64,000 nt of DNA from Tachypleus tridentatus (GCF_004210375.1 NW_027467782.1:20005276-20069275), one strand, 5' to 3'. Positions 1 through 11,293 are shown, counted from the stretch's first letter. The notes: generated by a model not told the origin, from the sequence alone. A program made the numbers and translations.

Positions 1-146
1 GACAAGAATATCACTAACAAACAACAATACTCAACTGATAACAAAAATATCACTAACAAACAACAATACTCAACTGACGACAAGAATATTACTAACAAAC
101 AACAATACTCAACTGACGACAAAATATCACTAAGAAACAACAATAC
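1..146. repeat. 39-bp minisatellite, about 3.7 copies
   Basis: Direct reading shows a unit ending in aacaacaatactcaact at 36, 75 and 114, a 39-bp period with a partial fourth copy to about 146. It begins at or before the window edge. It abuts the 3' end of the reductase copy and replaces the last residues expected there. Confidence 0.85.
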
Positions 147-149
147 GAC

Positions 150-1078
150 AAGACGTTTCTTACCGCGAGTTTAGCCATATTTTGTCTAACTGTTACTTCT
201 GCAGTTCCTATGTGGGGTAGAAGGACCAAGTTTGGTAGAGTGGTGGGTCTGTGATCTTTTGGTATCGATTCAGGAACCATGATATCCAAACCAGCAGCAC
301 GGATCTTTCCATGTTTTAAGGCATCGTATAAATCATCATGTTGGACGACTTTTCCTCTGCTCGTGTTGATAAATATAGCAGTAGATTTCATCAGGTTAAA
401 CTGCTTAGCAGTAAACAGTTCTGTTGTTTTGTGTGTCAGATTGCAAGTACAAAGAACGAAGTCCGACTCTCTCAGAAGATCTTCAAATTCTACATAGCGG
501 GCTCCCATACTTTCTACAGCATCAACAGGTTTGTGTATATCATGGTACACAACTTCATTGACCTTAAATGATAAAATTCTTTCGGCAACAGCCTGACCGA
601 TTTTCCTATGCCCACGATGCCCACAGTGGCATTTTAAAGTCCTACACCACACATCCAATAAGGCTCCGACATATATACCCACTCTCCATTTTTTATAGCG
701 TTTGAAGCTTCAAACAGTCGTTTCCCAGTTATCAGCAGAAGAGCTACTGTTAATTCGGCAACGCTATCAGTTGGTATCCCTGGTGTATTACTTACTAGGA
801 TGTCGCGTTTCCTGCATTCATTAATATCAATATGGTCGTACCCGACAGAATTGGTCGCGATTACTTTAAGTTGTTGTCCAGCTGCATCAAGTACTTCACT
901 GTCGATTTTATCTGTTGGTAAACAGTAAATAATATCCTTTCCTGAATACCCTTAATAAGCGCCTCACGTGGTATTGTTTTGGGTTCTTTATAAAATTCAA
1001 CATCACATACCTTCCTCAACATGTCGTTCACTTCCTGCGATATGTCAGGCCTAGTAACAAAACTTTGTATTTTGTCAT
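150..1078 (-). pseudogene. GRHPR-like: Intronless, frameshifted glyoxylate/hydroxypyruvate reductase copy
   Basis: The minus strand encodes a D-2-hydroxyacid dehydrogenase, the NAD(P)H enzyme family that reduces glyoxylate and hydroxypyruvate. The start is ATG at 1078 with a good context (gtcaccATGac), reading MTKYKV then VTRPDISQEV. Next come the substrate-domain stretch VIATNSVGYDHIDINECRKR, the Rossmann glycine motif VGIVGIGK, INTSRGKVVQHDDLYDAL with the catalytic Arg region, AAGLDIMVPESIP, and LLPHIGTA with the catalytic His. About 290 of the usual ~325 residues are present without any intron. The reading frame is broken at about 1063 (one T short), about 948 (one G short), about 625 (TAA in place of a Lys codon) and about 597 (one A short). 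All four lie in or beside short homopolymers. The C-terminal ~25 residues run into the minisatellite. Lack of introns suggests a retrocopy; sequencing indels are the alternative. Confidence 0.75.
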
Positions 1079-1429
1079 GGTGACTACGTTTTATCGTTAG
1101 CAGTGCTACACTGTCCGTGTAATGCTCAGTGAAACTCAGTCACTCGCATAGCTCAAGATTAATTATATAACCTATGTTGTCGGTAAGCATCATCTCTGGA
1201 TAAACACGTGCAAAAGGTTTGTTTGTGATTATTTGAGTTAACCCAAGAGTGTTGAATTTATAGAGCCATAATTTTCCTTTTGTTGATAATAGTAACATAA
1301 AACTTAAGAATATGTTATTTAGCCAATAGGTCGCTGCATTTTTATTTTTCTTCATATAAGTGTTTCACATTCTAATGGTAACTGTTGAAGAATTGAAATA
1401 TATATTTTCTTATTGAAAACATACTTTAA

Positions 1430-2710
1430 TATCAAGCCACACCTCAAGTAATGTCCGATTTTAGGTTCAGAAAAGAGAAAGGATTTCAAACACTTTTAAT
1501 GTCACTTAATCAATGATGTATGTTCCTTTATTATTAATTACTTCCTGCCAACGATTCACAAGCTTCTGAATGCCACTTCTATAAAATTATTAGGGTTTGG
1601 AGGAAAAGAATGCAGAGAAGGTAGTTTTGACAATTTCATGTGTTCCAAGCTCTTTTCCATCAAGATACTTCTGCAAACTTCGGAATAGATGATAATCAGA
1701 TGGGGAAAGGTCTGGAGAATCAGGAAGTTGTGGAAATCTTTTCAGTCTAGCTCTTCAATCTTTGCAGATGTGATCCTTGCTGTATGAGGCCGTGCATTAT
1801 CCTTGTGTTACACAACACCTTTACAACTGATCAAAGCAGGCCTCATTTCTTTCAGTGCAACCTTTGAGCGCTCTAACTGTTGACAATAGAAGTCTGATGT
1901 AATCGTTACATTAATAGCAGCAATTCAAAGTGAATCACATCAACAATATCCAACCGAAAGATTAACAAGACTTTCCTAGGGTGGTGGTACATTTTGGGCT
2001 GTGCTTTAGCCAGTTCACCTGCACGTAGCCATTGTCTGCGGCACTTAACAATTTTATAAAATATCAATTTTCCATCTCCAGTCACTAACCTGTCCAAAAA
2101 AGGTGAGTTACATTTACGAGAGTGCAGAGAAGTGCAAATGTCCACTCTTGCTCTAAGGTTGGCTTCTTTCAAATCATGGGTGACCTTTTGCTAAATTTTG
2201 AAACGTTTTCTAGCTGCTGTAGATGACGGTGAAATGTTGAATGGTTTGAAATTAGCTTCTGTGCCAGTTCTTTAACAGTTACAGCACAGTCTCCATCAAG
2301 TGCAGCCAGCAACAAGTCATCGTTAAACTATATAGGATGACCTGATCGTGGCGCATCACATAAATTGCAGTCACCTGATCTGAACTTCTGAAACCACCTT
2401 CGACATCTTCTTTCATTGAGAGGCTTCGCATCGTAGACAACTTGAATATTTCGTGTAGATTCGGCTGCACGGTTGTCTTTAAAATTCATAAAGCATTATA
2501 TGCTTAATGTGCTTCTCAGACACATCCATCTTCATAATGGTTTATTTGATAAATGATCTAAAAGTGGAGTTGGGTTAGTTTCTTTAATTTGTGTGAAGAT
2601 TTTATACACGTCTTACTACATATTTTAGTCATTAAAGCCTTTTGCAAAGACAAAATGATAATACAATTTCTGTATTACATTTTTGAAAATTACTATGGGA
2701 TGACCTGATA
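1430..2710 (-). mobile_element. Full-length decayed mariner (Tc1/mariner) transposon
   Basis: The ends match as inverted repeats: on the minus strand the right end reads TATCAGGTCATCCCATAGTA, and the left end reads tatcaagccacacctcaagt, a diverged copy. TA dinucleotides sit at 1430-1431 and 2709-2710, as expected for TA-target insertion. The length of about 1.28 kb is normal for mariner. Transposase remnants fill the interior on the minus strand. The left end has diverged more than the right. A SINE-A begins 14 bp to the right. Confidence 0.9.
1506..2535 (-). pseudogene. Mariner transposase remnant (DD34D type)
   Basis: The start is MKMDVSEKHIKHIMLYEF at 2535. The second catalytic Asp lies in HKDNARPHTARITSAKIEEL (about 1760-1820), and the third in SPDLSPSDYHLFRSLQKYLD (about 1670-1720). 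The C-terminus reads YRSGIQKLVNRWQEVINNKG and ends at a TAA at 1506-1508. Several stops and frame changes interrupt it (for example a TAA before HKDNARPHTA, and a frame change before RFPQLPDSPD), so it is not functional. It would have catalysed cut-and-paste transposition. Confidence 0.9.
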
Positions 2711-2723
2711 GTTTTTCCTTCAT

Positions 2724-2991
2724 TTTTGTTTAATTTCGCGCAAAGCTACACGAGGGCTATCTGCGCTAGCCGTCCCTAATTTAGTAGTGCAAGACTAAAG
2801 GGAAGGCAGCTAGTCATCACCACCCACCGCCAACTCTTGAGCTACTCTTTTACCAACGAATAGTGAGATTGACCGTCACATTATTTCGCCCCGATGCTGA
2901 AAGGGCGAGCATATTTGGTGTGACGGAGATTCGAACCCACGATCCTCAGATTATAGGTCGAGCGCCTTAACCACCGAGCCAGGCCAGGACC
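2724..2991 (-). mobile_element. SINE-A, near full length
   Basis: Reads from a tail matching tttgtttaatttcgcgcaaa through the body to a tRNA-like head with box B at gattcgaacccacgatcc. It is inserted just outside the mariner right end. Confidence 0.9.
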
Positions 2992-3285
2992 CTTAATTGT
3001 TCAACAATACGTCTGTGAACTAAAAACCGAATTTTGTTAACCGTTGTGCGTACAGCACAAATAGTCTATTGCAAAGCTTTCTACTCACCTACAAACAAAC
3101 GCATCAAAACATATAAATTATGATGAATTTTATATGTCAGAAATATCGCTTTATTAGAACAAAGCATTCGGTGAAATTTTCTCGTCTTCTCCAAAATGTA
3201 TAAATTGTATTAGGGTTTACATATAAAATATCTGTTTATCTACAATTTGTACTGATAAAGACCAAGATAAAATTTATTTTTATGT

Positions 3286-3350
3286 TTCTTTTTTTAAGCA
3301 CAAAGCTACAGAATGGGCTATCTGTGCCGTGCCCACCACCGGTTTTAACC
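3286..3350 (-). mobile_element. SINE-C 3' fragment
   Basis: taagcacaaagctacagaat followed by gggctatctgtgccgtgccc matches the reversed tail and distal body of SINE-C. The tRNA-like head is missing. Confidence 0.6.
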
Positions 3351-3423
3351 TTACTTACCACAAGAAAGCCTGTGCTCTTTCTAACAAAAGTAAACAGAAA
3401 ATGGTGCTTCTAAATAGTTTCTT

Positions 3424-3745
3424 TTATTCGATATTAGAACGGTAAAAATGTTTGATCAAGGTTTATATTTCAAAGAATACAATAGGTATGAGTGATATTT
3501 TAGTTACACAGTCCATGAATAAAATGAATAAAAAAGACAATATAAAAATTTGACAATAGTCGCAAAGGTCACAAAGTCGTAGGATCGACTGCAGTCGGAC
3601 TTGGCAGTGAAAGAGTTAATGACTGAAGTTGGTTTTCTGACAGTCTCTCAAACATATACATTAATCGATAATCCACAGGTAACACACCGTTTAACAAACA
3701 GAAATTTACATAAACCGCCAACCAACATAATACGGTAGCCACTGT
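3424..3745 (-). other. Candidate terminal exon with poly(A) signal
   Basis: On the minus strand an open frame reads ATVLCWLAVYVNFCLLNG, then VDYRLMYMFERLSENQLQSL, and ends PTAVDPTTL at a TGA (3569-3571). A possible acceptor (gattaacag) lies at about 3740. An AATAAA-type signal lies near 3425-3430 (cgaataaaag on the minus strand). The first ~20 residues are hydrophobic and would suit a signal or membrane segment. I do not recognise the product. The weak polypyrimidine tract keeps confidence low, and it could be a repeat. Confidence 0.3.
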
Positions 3746-3764
3746 TAATCTCACTTAGTGATGT

Positions 3765-3900
3765 CGCAACAAATAACTTACTGAAATCAAAATTGTTAAC
3801 TGTTAATGTAGTGGCTTCATATCAAATACCCTAATGAAACCAAAGTTGTTAACTGTTCATTTAGTGGTGTCATAACAAATACCTAAAGAAGCCATAGTTA
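3765..3900. repeat. Imperfect tandem repeat, about 2.5 copies of ~60 bp
   Basis: The phrase aaagttgttaactgttcatt recurs at about 3791, 3843 and (diverged) 3891, each followed by a variant of gtggtgtcataacaaatacc. Confidence 0.6.
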
Positions 3901-5110
3901 CAACGGTAACACGTACAATGATGAAGAATGATACTTAAGTTATGCAAATATTGTATGAAAGCAGAATATTTCAGTTATAATATGCAATATAATCAATTAT
4001 GCAACTTAAACAAATACTAAAGCATTTTATGCTGAACAGTGTTTCAAAATTTCAGTGAGCATTGGACTTTTGATACTTGTTAGCACAATGTTATTAGCAA
4101 CCCCATCATGTGTTACAAATACAATTTTCTTGGCTGTGGAAATTCATTACAATTACACCTCCATGTCAAACCTGTTATTAGTAATAATTAGTTATAGTTA
4201 TTAGTAACATGTATTCTGGTTCATTCATGAAGTAAGCAAAAATAAAGTATAACATTAAACCAATCTTTAAGTACAGTTTTACCAAAACATTCTCTAATTG
4301 AAATTGATACTCAAGACTCTACAATTTGATCTTTAGCTATATTTAACTGTTGTGAAATGTATCTATTGTGTGATTGGAAAAAAAAACTGAGCCAGGCTAG
4401 TACAGATACTTATGTACATTTCTGTATTTTGAACTTTACACCATCACTGACATCATTGTTAGATATGACTGGACATGCACTGGACATCAGCAGCTGAACT
4501 TATAAGAAGAAAACAAATACGACTACACATTGTGGAAAATGTAGGTGAGGAAGTGGTAATTGTTTATGTTTACAAAATGTCTTTATGGATTTTGTAGAAA
4601 GTAGCAGCTTATAAGTCACTTACTTTAAGTGTAAACCAAACCTTTACTCAAAGATAAACAATCATAAACAGTATTTTGTATTTATGGCAAAAGCTACTGA
4701 AACTACCTGCCACAATCTTTAATTTTGAGCTACTTATCAGAGAGAAGATAGCAAACCACTACTTCTCCCACCTCCTGTGCTAAGGGATTGACTGCTTCTT
4801 TTGTAACACAGCCACAGCTTAAAGAACAGGAGACATTTTGTGGTATTGCAATGAATTTGATTTGATTGAAACACAGGAAGAACGATTACTAGTAACTTGT
4901 AATATAAGTTATTACATACTCATGTAGAAAGTAAACTAAATATACATCCTTATGCATACATGAAGTCAGACAGACACTTAAGATATTTTGTCAGTTCTGG
5001 ATTATGGTAACTAATTAAACACCCTTGAAAGAGGTACAGATAGTCCTGAAGTACATTCCTATCTTGGTATCTTCTTGTGTCTGTTAACCAGTTTGAAGGA
5101 TTATTAACAG
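3901..5110. other. Unannotated AT-rich stretch
   Basis: No SINE, ORF or convincing splice-bounded exon was seen. It may be 3' flank of the minus-strand terminal exon at 5128-5209. Confidence 0.5.
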
Positions 5111-5117
5111 ATTCACT

Positions 5118-5209
5118 TTATTTATTTTCACCATGAAACTTCAGTTCTCTTCTTTAACTCTGTCAGAATTTCAAATATGTCCCAAAGTGATGCACTTGTT
5201 TCAAAGTTC
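5118..5209 (-). CDS. Terminal coding exon of an unidentified minus-strand gene
   Basis: A strong acceptor (tttaatttttacag) ends at 5210. The exon reads NFETSASLWDIFEILTELKK then RTEVSW and stops at TGA (5128-5130). Overlapping AATAAA signals follow immediately at 5118-5127. Entry phase needs two bases from the preceding exon. Acidic and basic residues alternate as in a real C-terminal helix. I do not recognise the family. Exon candidates at 6810, 8246 and 10987 on the same strand may belong to the same gene, but the phases do not all join directly. Confidence 0.55.
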
Positions 5210-6395
5210 CTGTAAAAATTAAATAAATTGAAAGACAAAGTAACTGAATAATTCTATATACAGAGTCTAGCACATTACCCTAAAACAAAACAATCCCACC
5301 AAAGATAGGAATAATGAAATTACTGAGACTTTAAATAAAAAAACATAAACCATGAAGCTATCAAGCTGAACAGATAAAATGGTCCCAGAAATATCAGTTT
5401 TGTTACAAGTTACTGTTACTTATGCTGAAAATATGTTCTGAGCCAATATGTTTCTTGTAACCAGAAATTATGTTATGTAGCTACCAAATACTGCTTAATA
5501 ACTAAACAACTACATATTATTTGAAATTTCATTCTTAATTAAGACTATAACTGGCTTTATTAAAACCAGTATTTGAAAAACAGTTTTGTATTTGGGTATC
5601 ACTTAGTTTAGTGCTGCTGTTATTTGTTGCCATGAGATTTTAGTCTTCTTTGACCAAAATGCATCTACGAGATTATTTGTTTTGTACTTACAAAGAGTGT
5701 TAAACTTTAACTGTATCTTATGGTGGCTTATTACACTTGTATAATTCAAATGATCAAATAAAGGACTTAAAATGTTTTCCTTAACTTATGTAAGCAGGTA
5801 CTAGTGTTACTATCAGAAAAGTTAACTGTGGTTAGTGTAAAAGAAATTGAGTTGTGATGGGAAAGTAACATAATTTTCCTTTCCAGGATAAATTTATAAA
5901 GGCCACAAAAAAAAAAGTGGAACAAGTGTGCGTGAATGTGTAGACAATTCTTATACACTACTTTCAAGAAGGTTCACAGAAAAGGTGGAACAAGTGCAAA
6001 CAATTTTACAATAAAACACTGTTTCATATAAGGAAATGAAATGTGTACCTATGTTTAACCAGTTCAAACATCTTTTGAAAGGAAGAAAATACTGATGAGA
6101 GAATTATTAAAAGTCAGTTATGTGGATGAACCATGTATTTTGAAAATGGAAAAACCAGGATTAAACAGCACATTCTCTTTAAACAAAAAGCAACTGGAAA
6201 CAGAGTTTATTAAATGTTTTGATTTTTTAAAATATTCAAGAGAATAGTGTACAAGGGAAAAAATTCAAAGAATTCAAGTCTACCGATATATTACGATAAC
6301 CTCCCAACTACTCCTGAAGAGAATGATGCATCTAGAAAATTTTGTTTTCTCCGTGACAAGAGTAACTTCTACAAGAAAATGAAGACAAAGAACCT

Positions 6396-6504
6396 GCCTC
6401 CCAATGGTACAGAGGATTTACAATGCTAAAATTAGGGTTTCGATTCCTCTCGGTTGGCTCAGCAGATTGCTCAATGTGGCTTTGCTAAAAGAAAACACAC
6501 ATAC
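6396..6504 (+). mobile_element. SINE-B with 11-bp target-site duplication
   Basis: The tRNA-like body carries ggtttcgattcctctcgg and ends in aaaacacacatac. It is flanked by acaaagaacct at 6385-6395 and 6505-6515, a perfect duplication. Confidence 0.9.
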
Positions 6505-6809
6505 ACAAAGAACCTTCCAATAGTAAGTTGAATGAAATCTGTGTCAAGAATTTTACAGGAGGAAGAATGTAAAGCTGTACACAAAGTAATTCTATTTTAT
6601 TATTGGTAAGTCATCTAATTATTAGATTCAAAGAGGTCTGGGAACTAGAAGGTTACAGAATAAGGATGTAAAGTTGTTTTTACCAAAACACAGTTTTACT
6701 TATCCATAGAAAACAAAACAAAAACAACAACAATAAAAAAAACATGTAATTCACCACCTAATGTCAATAATAATAAACTTAGAGAATGTGATGAAATGTG
6801 GTATTTTAC

Positions 6810-6862
6810 CAGTTTTCTATTGAGTAACTGGCAGAATAACAGGAGGTTCACCAGAAAATGTA
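6810..6862 (-). CDS. Candidate 53-nt internal exon
   Basis: On the minus strand it lies between an acceptor (tttgctctacag) and a donor (AAACTG|GTAAAATAC). One frame stays open: HFLVNLLLFCQLLNRKL, entering with two bases and leaving in phase 0. The two leading bases would complete a codon with the single base left by the open frame of the 8246-8331 exon. Hydrophobic and unidentified. It may be a chance pairing of splice-like signals. Confidence 0.3.
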
Positions 6863-7227
6863 CTGTAGAGCAAAATTCTAAATTCTCTAACCTTGACTGA
6901 AGTTGAAGCAAAAGAGAGATTGGCTTCAAGTAAAATCTTTATCTCAAACATTCATTAAACAGTCAAAGACAATAACAAGTGTATCACTTAGGTGCCTTTA
7001 CTGGAAAGCTTAAATATCAATTATATTTGTAGCAAAATATAATCATATCTGTGATCATTACTGATGGTACAGACTAAAAATACAACAACATGGAAGCATA
7101 TATGAAAAATATTGCCTTTCTTTTTAGGGTTAACATTACTGTATAAAAGTACAACATGAATACCAATACAAAGGAACACCTTTATACATAAACTATATTA
7201 ATAAATATAATCAAACATCAAGCACAC

Positions 7228-7402
7228 CCTCTACATTCCTACACTCAATTACACAACCCCTTCAAACATGTGGTCATCTGTCGGTCAGTTACCTCTTTCT
7301 TTCTTTATGAACCTGACAGAGACAGAAGAAGGTCAAAACGTTGTTTGTCCCTCTACATAAAAATTTTCTCAACCCATACCAGCCGTTTTAAATATATAAA
7401 AA
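7228..7402. repeat. Half-copy of the foldback element seen at 44995
   Basis: gaaggtcaaaacgttgttt, then about 45 bp later cccataccagccgttttaaa, matches the right arm of the foldback element (gaaggtcgaaacgttgttct ... ccattccagtcattctgaga). No opposing arm was seen here. Confidence 0.5.
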
Positions 7403-7581
7403 TACATCATGTTTTACTTGAAAGGAATTTTTCCTAAAACAACCAAGCTGATTGTTGTCTTAAATTAAAACTACACAAATAACATATTGAAAAAGTTTTA
7501 AAATGTATATTAAACAAGGTTGTAGGAAATGTTTCAACACCCAGACAAAGAGTAAGTTTTAGCGTTATTAACTGAAGACAG

Positions 7582-7856
7582 GGCCCAACATGGCCAGGTG
7601 GGTTAAGGCGTTCGACTTGTAACCTGAGGGTCGCAGGTTTGAATCCCAGTTGCACCAAATATGCTCACCCTTTCAGCTATGGGAGCAGTATAAAGTGATG
7701 GTCAATCCCACTATTCTTTGGTAAAAGAGTAGCCCAATAGTTTGCAGTGGGTGGTGATGACTAGCTGCCTTCCCTCTAGTCTTATACTGCTAAATTAGGG
7801 ACGGCTAGCACAGGTAGTCCTTGAGTAGCTTTGTGCGAAATTCAAAACAGACAAAT
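7582..7856 (+). mobile_element. SINE-A, full length, 9-bp duplication
   Basis: Head gggcccaacatggccaggtg, complete body, and tail gtgcgaaattcaaaacagac. tgaagacag lies at both 7573-7581 and 7857-7865. Its sequence is close to the family consensus, so it is relatively young. Confidence 0.93.
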
Positions 7857-8245
7857 TGAAGACAGAACAGAATGACAGAAAGTTGCAGGCCTGTTACCTT
7901 AAGTATAAATATGTAAGTTTCAATACTTCATAAAAAAAAAAGACAAAATGATCTTGAATGTCATTTTCATTATCTTAATGATTTTCACGAGTTCAGTATT
8001 TATTAACAAAAGAAGTTGCATTGTTTTATCTTAAGAATATGACACTTAGAAAATCTACAGAAATATACTGTTACTTCATGCACTTGACTACTGTTAATGT
8101 AAATTATTAAAGCTTATTTACTTTCAGTGAAGTTTCCTTGCTGTTATGTTTTTAGATCTGTAGAAAACAAATGTGGTATGTATAAGTTAACAACAGTATA
8201 GAGGATAACACAAGGAGTACCAAACAACAACAAATGCTGACTTAC

Positions 8246-8331
8246 AATATCTGCTAGAGAGGTCATATCTTACTATGTACTGATTTATGAGACTGGAACT
8301 TCTTTCTAACATCTGTAGCTTTGTCAATATT
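8246..8331 (-). CDS. Candidate 86-nt exon of an unidentified minus-strand gene
   Basis: The acceptor is gatctgtttacag (8332-8344) and the donor AGATATT|GTAAGTCAGC. One frame is fully open: ILTKLQMLERSSSLINQYIV then RYDLSSRY, leaving one base. A second frame, in phase with the exon at 10987-11085, reads NIDKATDVRKKFQSHKSVHS then KI and a TGA. Either use is possible, and the second would make this the last coding exon. Amphipathic and charged, unlike the surrounding noncoding sequence. Confidence 0.45.
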
Positions 8332-8504
8332 CTGTAAACAGATCAAAATCTTATGTTATCTAGATTCTAATCTCTTAATGCAAAGGACCTGTCATTAAAC
8401 ATAACAATACAGAAATACCTAAATTATAAAACAATAAACAAAGTCCCTTTCTTGTGAACATCACTTGGAGAAAAAGCTACACAAGAGAAATAAAGTAATT
8501 TATT

Positions 8505-9085
8505 TGACAAAAATTTGATGATAAGTCCACTAACTTCTTTATAAAGTACTTGTGTTGATATAAATTTGATTATAAATCCATTAACTTCTTTATAAAGTAC
8601 TTGTGTTGATAGAAACTTGATTATAAATCCATAAACTTCTTTATAAAGTATCTGTGTTGATATAAACTTGATGATAAGTCCCTGACTTCTTTATAAAGTA
8701 CTTGTGTTGATATAAACTTGATGATAAATCCATTAACTTATTTATAAAGTATCTGTTTTGATATAAACTTGATGATAAATCCATTAACTTCTTTATAAAG
8801 TATCTGTGTTGATATGAACTTGATTATAAATCCATTAACTTTTTTATAAAGTACTTGTGTTGGTAAAATTTTGATAAATCCATTAACTTCTTTATAAAGT
8901 ATCTGTGTTGATATAAACTTGATTATAAATCCATTAACTTCTTTATAAAGTACCTGTGTTGGTAAAATCTTGATAAATCCATTAACTTATTTATAAAGTA
9001 CTTGTGTTGATAGAAACTTGACGATAAATCCATTAACTTCTTTATAAAGTACTTGTGTTGGTAAAATCTTGATAAATCTCTTAAC
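8505..9085. repeat. 51-bp minisatellite, 11 copies
   Basis: The core cttctttataaagtacttgt recurs every 46-51 bp, at about 8535, 8586, 8635, 8685 and so on to 9035. Some units are shortened to a tggtaaaatcttgataaatc form. Each unit carries the self-complementary ctttataaag. The right edge merges into the retroelement fossil. Confidence 0.95.
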
Positions 9086-10080
9086 TTTATCTACTATCCT
9101 GAAATCTACAGGTAAAATATCCATCTGAGCAGTCACTAGAAGAAGCTGATGGGTATGGTTAGCAAACTTCAGTTTGGAAGGAGCTAAAAGAAGCCAATAA
9201 TCCATATAATGGCTCAATCACAACTCCAAAGCATGAAGATAATAAATAAAAGCTCTGACCTCTTGACAAAAAAAACATAAGGGGCAGAAGCAAGCTTGAA
9301 GAGAAGGGAACAAAACACCATGTGATGGACGAACTGAAGATACTGATGAGACCATGGGGATATAGGGATGTGGAGATAAACACTAGTGACATCAATACCT
9401 GTCATTCATAAGCCCAGAGAAAATGCCCACTGTCAGGTAAGAAACAGTAAAATTGGACAGTTGAACAAAGTAACTGAGGAAAGACGAATTGATGATAGGC
9501 TTCCAGTCCTGGTTTTCTTAAGAACAACAAAGAGTCTTGAATAAAACTAGGTGAAAGATATATAACAGATTCAATGTCCTGCTGAGATAATAGTTTCTGA
9601 ACCACCTCCAACAGACACTGGCTGGTCATGAGATTCCAATATGGAGGAAAGAAAATGGGTATAGGAGACACTGGAGGAAGGAAAAAAATGGGATTATGAA
9701 TCCTTCCAATAAAAGTTGAAGACCTTAATGTTCCATGTTGAAAGGATGCCAGTAAAGAAGAAAATTGGTAAGCCAAGCTCTCACCAGATTAGAATCCACC
9801 AGGTGATGTGATGTGCATTGTCAATGAATACGATGAGATGAGGACCTCAAGGAGAAGGAACAAGTAAGAGTTGGGAAAAAGTGGGAGGAGAAATGGTAAT
9901 AGGTGCTGTACTTGGCTCTGACTGAGACATAACAGACTGTTGTTGTACTGCTGCAGTTCATGATTCAAAAGACTCAGAGATTGTGTCCAGTATGTATTAC
10001 CACAGAAGTGGGCCATATGTAAATACCTAAGATAAGATGATGGTAAACATGTATGAGTTAAGGTTGCATCACAGTCTAGA
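9085..10080 (-). mobile_element. DIRS-like retroelement fossil, broken
   Basis: Minus-strand translations resemble the reverse transcriptase region of DIRS-type (tyrosine-recombinase) retroelements: a palm segment and a downstream segment lie in the order expected, with a less certain proline-rich region upstream toward about 10 kb. It is broken in several places and truncated at the 3' side, where the 51-bp minisatellite begins. No terminal repeats were recognised. The amount of decay suggests an old copy. The family call is from pattern memory and a Ty3-type origin is possible. Confidence 0.55.
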
Positions 10081-10986
10081 CGGTCCCAACAACAGAGAAA
10101 CTACATATGCAGAGATAGAGCCAAAGACATGAAATAAGCCAACATAGAATAAAGAAGGGACAGGATATTTCCCAAAATCCCTCAGGGTTTTGATGAAAAG
10201 CTTAAGAGAGAATGGGTGGTTGAGAGATAATGTAAAAAAGTTGTGAAGGTAGAACAAAGGCAGGAAAGTTGGGCATGTGTAAATTAATAAAACAATCTGT
10301 ACTGAATTGTGAAACATACTGAAACAAATGTTCTTTGTAAAGAACAAATTTCATTTCATACAAAGTACAAACAATTAACAAATATATCAGAATATACACT
10401 ATAAATTAGGTGTATATCATCTCTGTAATTCATTAACTAAATAATATTACAAATGGAAGCATGATTAAAAACTGGGTGATAGCATAGTAAGCATTACTGT
10501 TAGGATTAAAAAGAATCAAATTTTGATGTACTGTACCACTTGAAAAAGCAGTAAGAAAACTAGGTTTAAAACAAGTTGTTCCTATGACAACACAGTTGAA
10601 TAAGAATATGGACATCTAATTTATAAAAAAAAATATGGCAGTAATGCAACACGTTTTCCTGTGTGTTGTGTATGTTTTCTAAGTATAACAAGATCATATG
10701 GGCTTTTTATAGAAATATTTCTTTGCACAATATTTTAACATTATATCTCTGTCTGCTTAATACATGCATACTTTACATAATACTTTCTGTTGTTTAAATG
10801 GGTTTATGCTGTATTTATGTGTGTGTGTATATGTTTATATTCTCTCTGAATTCTACACGCTATATGTTACTGTAGTCACTATATGCTACTGTCTTATTAG
10901 TAAAGAAAACAAAGATTAATGGACTAAAAAGTCTACAATAACAAACAGATGTTCTGATACATGAACGTAGCAATAAGGGTGTTTAC

Positions 10987-11085
10987 CTCTTCTGGTTTAA
11001 ACCACTGAGATAACAAAAACAATAAATGTTCCGCTACAAGAAGTAGAGCAAAAAAAGTCCTCCAACTGCACCAATTTGTCGATAC
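10987..11085 (-). CDS. Candidate 99-nt exon encoding a membrane segment
   Basis: The acceptor is tttcttccctcttccacag and the donor CCAGAAGAG|GTAAACACC, giving exactly 33 codons in phase 0: VSTNWCSWRTFFALLLVAEH then LLFLLSQWFKPEE. A hydrophobic helix of about 17 residues is followed by a charged end, as in a multi-pass membrane protein leaving the bilayer. It somewhat resembles a late anoctamin-type helix, but I cannot assign it. It could join the exon at 8246-8331 directly in phase. Confidence 0.5.
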
Positions 11086-11205
11086 CTGTGGAAGAGGGAA
11101 GAAATAATAGTTTTATACCAATGTAAACTTAACGTCAGATAACAATAAAATAGAATCACTTTTTTCTATGATATAAAACCTTATAGGCTAATACTAGGCT
11201 AATAC

Positions 11206-11293
11206 GGCGAGCATGTTTGGTGCGACTGGGATTCAAATCCGCGACCCTCGGATTACGGGTCGAACGCCTTAACACACTTGGCCATGCCGGGCT
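11206..11293 (-). mobile_element. SINE-A tRNA-like head only
   Basis: ggcgagcatgtttggtgcga through cttggccatgccgggct is the reversed head. The body and tail are absent, an unusual 3' truncation. Confidence 0.8.

Noticed and set aside
150-170. Splice donor gtaagaaac at the 3' side of the reductase copy
   Set aside because: The sequence reads through it as AVRNVL, matching the family, so it is more likely coding than an exon edge.
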